Below, in pieces: positions 1 to 4,909 of a stretch of 5,210 nt of DNA. Position numbers and translations under genes: made by a program. The DNA is from Lachnospiraceae bacterium (lineage in GTDB: Bacteria > Bacillota_A > Clostridia > Lachnospirales > Lachnospiraceae). The notes under the pieces are model-generated. The model searched no databases. It saw only the letters and a list, made by a program, of their open reading frames with translations, and was not told the origin of the DNA. Numbering within the stretch: position 1 is the stretch's first letter; every line of letters begins with the position of its first letter. The DNA is taken from assembly GCA_018365895.1 (NCBI GenBank), contig JAGZJD010000118.1, positions 1-5,210 on the forward strand. Direction: 5' to 3'.

Positions 1-689
1 GGAATGATTGCAAGCGTCCGTGTCAACTTTACTGTTACTGCTTTGTCAAGCGTCTGACTCCCTAAATGGTAGATACTATCCCAGGTGGAAGCTGCTGCTG
101 TAACAGAAGAAGTATCATTGACTGCTGTTCCTGCAAAGATTCCGAACGCTTCTCCAGACGTGGTGGAAAATCCAAGCGCACCTCCTAGAACCGGAAAAAT
201 TAAAGCCGCAAGAATATTAAACAAAAAAATAACTGAAATTGCCTGAGCTACTTCTTCATCATCTGCATCAATGACCGGAGCTGTTGCTGCAATAGCTGAG
301 CCTCCGCAAATGGAAGAACCTACTCCTACTAACGTAGAAATATTTCCGGGGATATGCATTGCCCGATGAAGTATATATGCGATTATGAGGGATGTTCCGA
401 TTGTGCAAAGAATAATCGGCAATGACTGTTTCCCTGTTTCCAAAACCACTTCCAGATTCATACCAAATCCGAGCAGGATAACTGCATATTGAAGTATTTT
501 TTTTGAAGTAAATTTAATTCCCGGAGCAAACGTCTCTTTTTTCTTTATCATTGGCGCCAGCGCCATTCCGATTAAAATCGCAAACACTGGTCCCCCAATG
601 ATCGGAAACTGTTTTCCCAACAGGAAAGATGGAACTGCCAATGCAGCACACAGCAATACACCTTTCCAGCTTTGTCTCATTGTATTCAT
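1..689 (-). CDS. yeiH: YeiH/UPF0324 family putative sulfate-exporter-type membrane protein, 3' end outside window
   Basis: The frame stays open from an ATG at 687-689 to the window edge, giving 229 complete residues and no stop. The N-terminal part of a polytopic inner-membrane protein is visible, with hydrophobic segments near residues 9-25, 30-48, 65-80, 89-107, 150-170 and 181-190. Family signatures are LLGFGMNLE (72-80), [17 protein letters not shown] (124-140), [15 protein letters not shown] (187-201) and [10 protein letters not shown] at the visible end. These match the YeiH/UPF0324 (Cons_hypoth698) family, annotated as putative sulfate exporters; the true substrate is poorly established. 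Family members are usually about 330-350 residues, so roughly a third is missing. The start is supported by GGGAGG 8 bp upstream. The gene lies 13 bp after a thioredoxin-reductase-like gene and is very likely co-transcribed with it. Family assignment is firm; substrate is uncertain. Confidence 0.9.
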   Translation of the reverse strand, partial: MNTMRQSWKGVLLCAALAVPSFLLGKQFPIIGGPVFAILIGMALAPMIKKKETFAPGIKFTSKKILQYAVILLGFGMNLEVVLETGKQSLPIILCTIGTSLIIAYILHRAMHIPGNISTLVGVGSSICGGSAIAATAPVIDADDEEVAQAISVIFLFNILAALIFPVLGGALGFSTTSGEAFGIFAGTAVNDTSSVTAAASTWDSIYHLGSQTLDKAVTVKLTRTLAII

Positions 690-697
690 AGATACTG

Positions 698-703
698 CCT
701 CCC
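698..703 (-). promoter_or_regulatory. Ribosome binding site of yeiH overlapping the upstream stop codon
   Basis: On the minus strand the sequence reads TAGGGAGG: the TAG stop of the flavoprotein gene (703-705) shares its G with the GGGAGG Shine-Dalgarno motif, 8 bp before the yeiH ATG. This arrangement suggests translational coupling within one operon. Confidence 0.75.
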
Positions 704-1602
704 TAATGCTGCGCCGCATGGATGGCTGCAATCGTACCATCTGCCACTGCAGTTGAAACTTGTCTTACCTGTTTTACACGAATATCACCAACTGCATAGA
801 CACCGGCAAGTTCTGTTTCCATAGTTTCATTTACCGGAATAAATCCATTTTCCAGAGTAAGTTCCTGATATAGCTCTGTATTCGGTACTGTTCCTGCATA
901 AACAAAGATACCACAACCCGGATCCTCGATTGTCTCCACAGCTCCTGTCCGTTCATCGGCAATTTCCAGCGATTCTACCTGATCCACACCATAGACTCCG
1001 TGAAGTCTTGAATGAAGCCTAAGTTCCATATTCGGTGTTTGATTTACTTTGTTGCGAAATTCTGCAATACATCCTAACTGCTCTTCAAAATGAATGATTG
1101 TCACTTTCGCTGCATATTTAGAAAGATACAGCGCTTCTTTTATCGCTCCATCTGCTCCGCCCACTACATAGACATGTTTTCCAACATACTGCGCGCCATG
1201 CTTGGCTGCGTTTAACGCCATTCCTCTTCCGGCAAGTTCCTGTTCTCCCGGTATTCCCAGTTTACGCGGTGAAGTTCCATTCGCAAGAATTACTTTTTCG
1301 GCTGTATAGGTGCCGGAGTCTGTTACAATTACTTTCTTTGCTTCTTTTAAATGTACTTCTGTCACTTCTGCCTTTATAATCTCCACACCTGCATCTTCTG
1401 CCTGGCATCTCATACGGTCTGCAAATGTTTTTCCCGTTTCATTCTCTACAACTGCTGTATAATGTGTTACAGTCGAAACCTTTCCAATCAGTCCACCCAC
1501 TTCGTTTTTCTCAATAATTGCTGTTTTCATCCCACGGCTGACTGCGTAAATTCCCGCACTGATTCCTGCCGGTCCTGCTCCGATAATAATTACATCATAC
1601 AT
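703..1602 (-). CDS. Thioredoxin-reductase-like FAD-dependent oxidoreductase lacking the CxxC redox centre
   Basis: The protein has 299 residues from the ATG at 1600-1602, chosen because AAGGAGG lies 8 bp upstream; a longer reading from 1644 would put that site inside the coding region. The fold is that of a low-molecular-weight thioredoxin reductase (usual length about 300-320). The FAD-binding GAGPAG is at residues 8-13 with E31 at the end of the second strand, LGIPGE is at 115-120, and the C-terminal FAD motif GVYAVGD...RQVSTA is at 267-285. Where true reductases have CATC after GRGxxY, this protein has N131-A-A-K134, so the active-site disulfide is absent. GGGDSA is altered to GGADGA (148-153) and the NADPH 2'-phosphate motif HRRxxxR to HFEEQLG (171-177). 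The only cysteines are C66, C178 and C230. It probably binds FAD and perhaps NADH, but should not reduce thioredoxin. It is first in an operon with yeiH; the function is unknown. Confidence 0.88.
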   Translation of the reverse strand: MYDVIIIGAGPAGISAGIYAVSRGMKTAIIEKNEVGGLIGKVSTVTHYTAVVENETGKTFADRMRCQAEDAGVEIIKAEVTEVHLKEAKKVIVTDSGTYTAEKVILANGTSPRKLGIPGEQELAGRGMALNAAKHGAQYVGKHVYVVGGADGAIKEALYLSKYAAKVTIIHFEEQLGCIAEFRNKVNQTPNMELRLHSRLHGVYGVDQVESLEIADERTGAVETIEDPGCGIFVYAGTVPNTELYQELTLENGFIPVNETMETELAGVYAVGDIRVKQVRQVSTAVADGTIAAIHAAQH

Positions 1603-1610
1603 TGTCAATT

Positions 1611-1617
1611 CCTCCTT
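1611..1617 (-). promoter_or_regulatory. Ribosome binding site deciding the flavoprotein start
   Basis: AAGGAGG on the minus strand lies 8 bp before the ATG at 1600-1602. It fixes the start at [13 protein letters not shown], the normal N-terminus for this fold, rather than the in-frame ATG at 1642-1644. Confidence 0.88.
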
Positions 1618-1663
1618 AAACGATATTGCATTTCTTTCATTCATAGTTTTTCCTTACACGAAT

Positions 1664-1692
1664 ACTATATGATAGTTTTATCATTTTGTAAA
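1664..1692 (-). promoter_or_regulatory. Sigma-A type promoter of the flavoprotein-yeiH operon
   Basis: On the minus strand a -35 box TTTACA (1687-1692) is followed by exactly 17 bp and a -10 box TATAGT (1664-1669). The predicted transcript starts near 1657, leaving a leader of about 55 nt before the ATG. It is the best match to the consensus in the gap and lies outside the insertion sequence, so the operon should keep its own promoter. Predicted from sequence only. Confidence 0.7.
1669..1684. promoter_or_regulatory. Inverted repeat in the promoter spacer, putative operator
   Basis: ATGATA-GTTT-TATCAT is a perfect 6+4+6 inverted repeat that almost fills the spacer between the -35 and -10 boxes. 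A protein bound here would block RNA polymerase. A degraded second copy (ATGATA-ATTA-TATAAA) starts 34 bp further upstream at 1703. The half-site loosely resembles sites of CRP/FNR-type or Fur-type regulators, but the regulator cannot be named from this window. Confidence 0.45.
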
Positions 1693-1743
1693 ATTATAAT
1701 AAATGATAATTATATAAATTTATCTTATGGTAAAATCGTACAC
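1693..1743. other. AT-rich region upstream of the promoter
   Basis: This stretch between the promoter and the old terminator is almost entirely A and T. It contains short palindromes, ATAATTAT (1706-1713) and ATAAATTTAT (1714-1723), framed by GATAA (1705-1709) and TTATC (1720-1724). It could act as an UP element or a second operator for the minus-strand promoter. No gene is seen. AT-rich DNA often yields such palindromes by chance. Confidence 0.3.
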
Positions 1744-1762
1744 AAAAAAAGGGCATCCGATG
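1744..1762 (-). terminator. Left remnant of the split yaaA terminator
   Basis: Seven A residues (the T-tract on the minus strand) followed by GGGCATCCGATG form one half of the original palindromic terminator; the other half begins at 3418. Removing the insertion sequence and one target copy restores AAAAGGGCATC-C-GATGCCCTTTT with seven Ts on the minus-strand side, a good intrinsic terminator just downstream of yaaA. As it stands, only a short GCAT/ATGC stem can form here. Confidence 0.75.
1753..1762. repeat. Target-site duplication, left copy
   Basis: GCATCCGATG directly abuts the left terminal repeat and is repeated at 3418-3427. Ten base pairs fits the 8-12 bp duplications of IS4-family elements. 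The next base, C, also matches on both sides, so an 11-bp reading is possible. Ten is preferred because it leaves perfectly symmetric element ends. Confidence 0.92.
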
Positions 1763-1779
1763 CAATGTCATTAAGTTAA
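1763..1779. repeat. Left terminal inverted repeat of the IS
   Basis: CAATGTCATTAAGTTAA is the exact reverse complement of 3401-3417. The match stops at position 18. Confidence 0.95.
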
Positions 1780-1790
1780 TTTAAAAATTA

Positions 1791-1840
1791 AAAAAAGCAG
1801 AATGCAAGTAGGTAAAATCTCACTTGTATTTTGCTTTTTT
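1791..1840. terminator. Terminator hairpin inside the left IS end
   Basis: Arms 1791-1809 and 1822-1840 form a 19-bp stem around a 12-nt loop, starting with six A and ending with six T. For plus-strand RNA, which enters the element from the left, every position pairs, including two G.U wobbles. For minus-strand RNA, which follows the transposase, the same two positions are A.C mismatches, although TTTTTTT follows. It probably acts in both directions: it ends the transposase message and, more stably, blocks transcription running inward. Confidence 0.72.
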
Positions 1841-1872
1841 CATTTTGTTATCTGTTTTTTTGCACGGCAAAC

Positions 1873-1897
1873 AGACAGATGGATTGTACATCTGTCT
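1873..1897. other. Hairpin downstream of the transposase stop
   Basis: AGACAGATG (1873-1881) and CATCTGTCT (1889-1897) form a perfect 9-bp stem with a 7-nt loop, 25 bp beyond the transposase stop codon. No T-tract directly follows on the minus strand, so it is more likely a 3'-end stabilising or pausing structure than a terminator. Confidence 0.5.
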
Positions 1898-1921
1898 ATA
1901 ATCCTATATAATGATGAATGG

Positions 1922-3229
1922 TTATGCTACCCTGTATAGAAAACTTACTGACGCCTGAGGTTTGACTTTCCGAGGGTCTCGACGTCCAGGTCTTATTGGT
2001 AATATATGTTTTTCTATCAGTTTAACCACATCAGGTGGACGAAGTTTCCGTTTGCGTCGCAGATATTCTCTGCAAATGTAAATGGCAATAGTAAAGTTCA
2101 CCTGATTATTCTTACTTATATTTTCTGTGTGTTCAACTACATATGTTGTAATTAATTCGCAGTAATTATATAAGGTCAATCTTGCAAATATTTCTTGCTT
2201 TATGTAATCCACTTTTTTGGCATGAAAACTAGTTAGCCCTATAGCATATTTCAATTCACGAAATGATGTTTCTATGCCCCATCTTAAGTGATATAATTCC
2301 TTAAGTTTTTCTGCCGAAAAGCAAAAACGGTCCAAGTTTGTAATTACTGTTTCGTAGGAATCATCTGCTATTTTAAACCTTGCAATTCTAAAGGAGATAG
2401 GATAATCCTCTTTGCTTCCTATTGGAAGATAATCAAAGGTTTGTACTGTTGGCATGAATTTATATCCTGCTTGTTTCTTTGACTTAGTTTGATTTCGTGT
2501 CAGAATCAGATTGATATCCATATCAAAAACTGCCGTTTGTGGAAGTTCTAAGCCTGATGCAATGCCATTGCTGTGAACATCTTTTATTCTAATCAAAAAT
2601 TTCCAGCCTTTTTCTATTGCGTGAGACATAATGTTATAGTTTTCATATCCTCTATCAGCAATTAATATAACTTTGTCCAATGTCACCCTTTCTATCATTT
2701 GAATGCATGCTCTGTGTTCTTGATACGTAGAGGCAGTTTGAACCAATGCATCAATATAAGTTCTGTTTAAAACATCATACAGGGCATTTAGATGTAAGTG
2801 ATTACCGGTTGCACCAAGTTGATTTGATTTCCAAAGAGTTTCCGGGTCGTTTAGAGTCGGTGCAATAGTTAGATTGCTGCCATCGCAAGCCAAAAGTTGA
2901 TATCCCTCATATAAGTTTTTTGTTTGAGCATTTTCTTCTGTAAACGCATGAAATAAGTATTCAAATGCTTCTGGTAGAATTTTAGCCCGCTGCTGTGTAT
3001 ACGCTGAAACAGTAGGAGCATTCACATCAAAATCGAAAAAATCCAAGAGTTCTTTATTCAGCGTGCAACCGCCGGAATTCATGGTAATGCCAACACATGT
3101 CTTAAAATTAATTTTGCGGTTTCTTGAAAAATCAGTATCTGGATTTTTCAAGAACAAAGATGGATTTCTTGCCAATTCTGAAATTAGATTTTCTAGTGAA
3201 ACCGTAACCTTTTCAATATAGTGACTCAT
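1922..3229 (-). CDS. tnp: IS4-family DDE transposase
   Basis: This 435-residue transposase carries out cut-and-paste transposition of the surrounding element by cutting and joining at the 17-bp terminal repeats. The RNase H-like catalytic residues are D116 in LACDGSN, D192 in LIADRGYENYN, and E320 in YHLRWGIETSFRELK. The last segment is an exact IS4 Y-(2)-R-(3)-E-(6)-K signature (Y313, R316, E320, K327). A beta-strand-rich insertion lies between D192 and E320, as in this family, and the C-terminus is basic (RRKRKLRPP, RPGRRDPRK). The start is the ATG at 3227-3229, preceded by AAGGAGG at 7 bp; an upstream in-frame TTG at 3247 would overlap that site. The reading frame is intact. The closest named IS and its subgroup (IS231-like or other) cannot be decided by eye. 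Confidence 0.95.
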   Translation of the reverse strand: MSHYIEKVTVSLENLISELARNPSLFLKNPDTDFSRNRKINFKTCVGITMNSGGCTLNKELLDFFDFDVNAPTVSAYTQQRAKILPEAFEYLFHAFTEENAQTKNLYEGYQLLACDGSNLTIAPTLNDPETLWKSNQLGATGNHLHLNALYDVLNRTYIDALVQTASTYQEHRACIQMIERVTLDKVILIADRGYENYNIMSHAIEKGWKFLIRIKDVHSNGIASGLELPQTAVFDMDINLILTRNQTKSKKQAGYKFMPTVQTFDYLPIGSKEDYPISFRIARFKIADDSYETVITNLDRFCFSAEKLKELYHLRWGIETSFRELKYAIGLTSFHAKKVDYIKQEIFARLTLYNYCELITTYVVEHTENISKNNQVNFTIAIYICREYLRRKRKLRPPDVVKLIEKHILPIRPGRRDPRKVKPQASVSFLYRVA

Positions 3230-3236
3230 AATGTAT

Positions 3237-3243
3237 CCTCCTT
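3237..3243 (-). promoter_or_regulatory. Ribosome binding site of the transposase
   Basis: AAGGAGG lies 7 bp before the ATG at 3227-3229 and selects that start over the TTG at 3247. It is a strong site, so any limit on expression probably acts through transcription or leader structure. Confidence 0.85.
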
Positions 3244-3270
3244 GCAATCAAGATATTCCTTAATTACAAA

Positions 3271-3314
3271 GGCCGCTTTCGCAACCTTAATATATATCGG
3301 TAGCGAAAGCGGCC
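3271..3314 (-). promoter_or_regulatory. GC-rich hairpin in the transposase leader
   Basis: GGCCGCTTTCGC (3271-3282) and GCGAAAGCGGCC (3303-3314) pair perfectly over 12 bp; after one mismatch, three more pairs (ACC/GGT) leave a 12-nt AT-rich loop. It lies 27 bp upstream of the ribosome binding site, and on the minus strand it is followed by TTTGTAATT. It is far richer in G and C than the rest of the element. Possible roles are weak attenuation, leader stabilisation, or limiting expression from read-through transcripts. The structure is certain; the role is inferred. Confidence 0.65.
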
Positions 3315-3318
3315 GCAC

Positions 3319-3349
3319 ATTCTATCTTGTTTGTCAACTATTTTTACAA
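3319..3349 (-). promoter_or_regulatory. Possible transposase promoter
   Basis: A -10-like TAGAAT (3319-3324) lies 19 bp from a -35-like TTGTAA (3344-3349) on the minus strand. A perfect TTGACA also occurs at 3332-3337, but its 17-bp-spaced partner is GGCCGC, a poor -10. The promoter must lie between the right-end terminator and the gene, but the exact boxes are doubtful. Confidence 0.3.
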
Positions 3350-3356
3350 AATAAAA

Positions 3357-3388
3357 AGACTCCTATATTATTTCTAATATAAGAATCT
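3357..3388 (-). terminator. Inward-facing terminator inside the right IS end
   Basis: On the minus strand the arms AGATTCTTATATTA (3375-3388) and TAATATAGGAGTCT (3357-3370) form a 14-bp stem capped by a GAAA tetraloop and followed by TTTTTATTTT. Two positions are G.U wobbles in minus-strand RNA but A.C mismatches in plus-strand RNA, so the structure favours RNA entering the element from yaaA. It lies upstream of the transposase and should stop read-through into it. It may also now end the yaaA message. Confidence 0.72.
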
Positions 3389-3400
3389 AATTATTTTTCC

Positions 3401-3417
3401 TTAACTTAATGACATTG
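3401..3417. repeat. Right terminal inverted repeat of the IS
   Basis: TTAACTTAATGACATTG is the exact reverse complement of the left terminal repeat at 1763-1779. Confidence 0.95.
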
Positions 3418-3427
3418 GCATCCGATG
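3418..3427. repeat. Target-site duplication, right copy
   Basis: GCATCCGATG is identical to 1753-1762 and directly abuts the right terminal repeat. Confidence 0.92.
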
Positions 3428-3434
3428 CCCTTTT
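3418..3434 (-). terminator. Right remnant of the split yaaA terminator
   Basis: Directly after the yaaA stop the minus strand reads AAAAGGGCATCGGATGC and then enters the insertion sequence. A short stem (GGCAT/ATGCC, using the first base of the element) can still form, but the T-tract that completed the terminator is now about 1.7 kb away at 1744-1750. Termination here should therefore be impaired. Confidence 0.75.
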
Positions 3435-4217
3435 CTATGATTTCAAAAAAACAAGTTCTTTCGATGAAGAATACGCTTCTGCATACTGATATCCGGATTC
3501 CTGAAATTTTTTCACACCTTCCAGTGTGTCAATCTGATTCGCTGCAAGCCAGGCACACATCTGGCCACGAGCCATTTTGGCAAAAGTTCCCTTTACTTTT
3601 ATCACTCCGTCCACTTCTTCTCCAAAAGTGCATGTGACAAAGGAAATATCTTTCTCTACATACGGAGCAATCGCACGGCTGTATTCTTTTGACGCAAGAT
3701 TTAAAATAACTGCAGGATCTTCCGAACGTTTTTCCTGCTTTGCCTCTTCATGAATTTCTTCCGCCAAAACACGATAGATATCTTCTCCCCAAAACTCGTA
3801 CAAATCTTGTTTCCCATTAACTTCCAGTTTCGTCTGCATTTCCAGGCGATATGGAATAACACCATCTGCCGCATTTAATATACCGTAAAATCCACTTAAA
3901 ATTTTCAAATGTTTTTGGACATACTCCCACTGCTCTTTTGTAAAAATCTGCGGTGCCATATTAGAAAATGCCAGCCCCTGATAGGTCAGCACGGCCGGAG
4001 ATAACCCGTTTCTTAAATCCATGTTCTGATAACGTATATAGTTCTCCTCTGTAATGCGGTCATTTGCGCGAAACAGCTCTTTGAGTCCGGCTCGGTCAAA
4101 TTCCCGCATCCGGGCAAGTATCTGTTCCGTCTTATCCAGAAGCGGCGGCAATGATCTGGTTTTCATAAAATCATTTGCCGTCTTCATTTGTTTTGCAGGT
4201 GAAATAATGATTTTCAT
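3435..4217 (-). CDS. yaaA: Peroxide stress protein YaaA (DUF328/UPF0246 family)
   Basis: The 260-residue protein matches the usual length of about 250-260. Conserved family blocks run in order: N-terminal MKIIISPAKQM, KILSGFYGIL and IPYRLEMQTKL near the middle, LYEFWG, VILNLASKEYSRAI, GTFAKMARGQM, and a C-terminal GYQYAEAYSSSKELVFLKS. In Escherichia coli YaaA is induced by peroxide through OxyR, lowers free intracellular iron and binds DNA, so it protects DNA and proteins from Fenton damage; it is cytoplasmic. Here the ATG at 4215-4217 has AAGGAG 6 bp upstream. The gene follows the acetyltransferase by 59 bp and is probably the last in its operon. Its terminator is interrupted by the insertion sequence right after the stop codon, but the coding sequence is untouched. 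No peroxide-responsive operator is visible nearby. Confidence 0.95.
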   Translation of the reverse strand: MKIIISPAKQMKTANDFMKTRSLPPLLDKTEQILARMREFDRAGLKELFRANDRITEENYIRYQNMDLRNGLSPAVLTYQGLAFSNMAPQIFTKEQWEYVQKHLKILSGFYGILNAADGVIPYRLEMQTKLEVNGKQDLYEFWGEDIYRVLAEEIHEEAKQEKRSEDPAVILNLASKEYSRAIAPYVEKDISFVTCTFGEEVDGVIKVKGTFAKMARGQMCAWLAANQIDTLEGVKKFQESGYQYAEAYSSSKELVFLKS

Positions 4218-4249
4218 TTTCTTCTCCTTTTCCCGGAGTCTTTCCTTGC

Positions 4250-4271
4250 AGAAGACAGCAATCTGTCTTCT
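4250..4271. other. Intercistronic hairpin between acetyltransferase gene and yaaA
   Basis: AGAAGACAG (4250-4258) and CTGTCTTCT (4263-4271) form a perfect 9-bp stem with a CAAT loop. On the minus strand GCAAGGAAAG follows, not a T-tract, so it is not a standard terminator. It may protect or process the message between the two genes. Confidence 0.5.
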
Positions 4272-4276
4272 TACAA

Positions 4277-4894
4277 TTACAAATTCCAGGCTTCTTCATC
4301 AATTCGTTTGTCACGAAAATAATATTCTCTGTCCTTATCTCCGATTTCGCGCAGTACCCGGCAAGGGTTTCCGACAGCGACAACATTTGCCGGAATATCT
4401 TTTGTCACAACACTTCCGGCGCCGATTACAGTATTATCTCCAATCGTAACTCCCGGAAGAATCACTACATTAGCGCCAATCCATACATTGTTCCCAATAT
4501 GAACCGGACAGTTAAACTGCAGTGCTTTCTTTCTCAGAGAAGGTTCTACCGGATGTGCTGCTGTTGCAATCGTAACATTCGGTCCAATCATAACATGATC
4601 TCCAATAAATACTTCTCCATCGTCTACAATTGTTAAATTAAAATTTGCATAAAATAAATCTCCGATATGGACATGATGTCCACTCCAGTTTGCATAAAAC
4701 GGCGGCTGGATATAACAATCTGTACCGCAGGACGCAAACATCTTCTTCATCAGTTCTTCTCGCTCTTTTACTGCGCTTGACGGTAATGAATTAAATTCTC
4801 CGAGCATATCCAGATACGGAAATTGTTCTTCCATAATTTCCTCATCATTTGGATTATAAATCATCCCCGAAAGCATACGCTCTTTCTGTGTCAT
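4277..4894 (-). CDS. Maltose/galactoside O-acetyltransferase family protein (left-handed beta-helix)
   Basis: This 205-residue enzyme belongs to the LacA/Maa/NodL family, which moves the acetyl group of acetyl-CoA to a sugar hydroxyl. The N-terminal cap (MTQKERMLSGMIYNPND, residues 1-17, to about 60) is followed by IQPPFYANWSGHHVHIGDLFY. Hexapeptide repeats follow (VFIGDHVMIGPNVTI, VHIGNNVWIGANVVILPGVTIGDNTVIGAGSVV). The catalytic histidine is H114 in ATAAHPVEP, and the C-terminal GNPCRVLREI is typical. Length is normal (about 185-205) and the protein should form a cytoplasmic trimer. The start ATG at 4892-4894 has AAGGAG 5 bp upstream. The gene begins 15 bp after the exonuclease stop, so the two are likely co-transcribed. 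The family is certain; the sugar acceptor is not predictable, and detoxifying acetylation of non-metabolised sugars is the usual proposal. Confidence 0.93.
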   Translation of the reverse strand: MTQKERMLSGMIYNPNDEEIMEEQFPYLDMLGEFNSLPSSAVKEREELMKKMFASCGTDCYIQPPFYANWSGHHVHIGDLFYANFNLTIVDDGEVFIGDHVMIGPNVTIATAAHPVEPSLRKKALQFNCPVHIGNNVWIGANVVILPGVTIGDNTVIGAGSVVTKDIPANVVAVGNPCRVLREIGDKDREYYFRDKRIDEEAWNL

Positions 4895-4909
4895 TTTTTC
4901 TCCTTCCTT

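Larger units (their letters stand above)
1763..3417 (-). mobile_element. Complete IS4-family insertion sequence, 1655 bp
   Basis: The element is bounded by perfect 17-bp inverted repeats and a 10-bp direct duplication of the target, so both ends are certain to within one base. It encodes a single transposase on the minus strand (1922-3229) that has all catalytic residues and no frameshift, so the element may still be active. Inside each end lies a hairpin with a T-tract that can stop incoming transcription, and a GC-rich hairpin precedes the transposase. No passenger gene is present. The intact ends, matching duplications and intact gene suggest recent insertion. The named IS type cannot be given without a database comparison. 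Confidence 0.95.

Noticed and set aside
1603..1644. A 14-residue N-terminal extension of the flavoprotein from an upstream ATG
   Set aside because: It would place the strong AAGGAGG site inside the coding region, and the family begins at [13 protein letters not shown].
1730..1767. Hybrid promoter across the left IS junction (TTGCAT, 19 bp, TACGAT on the minus strand) that could drive the flavoprotein gene
   Set aside because: Only 3 of 6 bases match at -35, the spacing is poor, and a far better promoter lies downstream at 1664-1692.
1351..1779. A plus-strand reading frame of 142 codons overlapping the flavoprotein gene and the gap
   Set aside because: It is antisense to a well-supported gene, is rich in Cys, Phe and Ser as shadow frames are, has no ribosome binding site and crosses the IS boundary.
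1729..1819. GGTAAAATC occurring both outside the IS (1729-1737) and in the left terminator loop (1811-1819)
   Set aside because: A 9-bp AT-rich match is expected by chance, and the copies share no structural context.
3309..3316. GCGGCCGC 8-bp palindrome (a NotI site) as a protein-binding site
   Set aside because: It is explained by the edge of the leader hairpin arm plus two flanking bases and occurs once.
4250..4271. Intercistronic hairpin as a terminator separating yaaA from the upstream genes
   Set aside because: It lacks a T-tract on the minus strand, and no convincing promoter follows it before yaaA.
4171..4386. A minus-strand reading frame of 71 codons bridging the acetyltransferase gene and yaaA
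   Set aside because: It overlaps conserved parts of both genes in another frame and has no ribosome binding site of its own.
4054..4449. A plus-strand reading frame of 131 codons antisense to yaaA and the acetyltransferase gene
   Set aside because: Both genes beneath it have clear family matches, and the translation has no recognisable domain or RBS.
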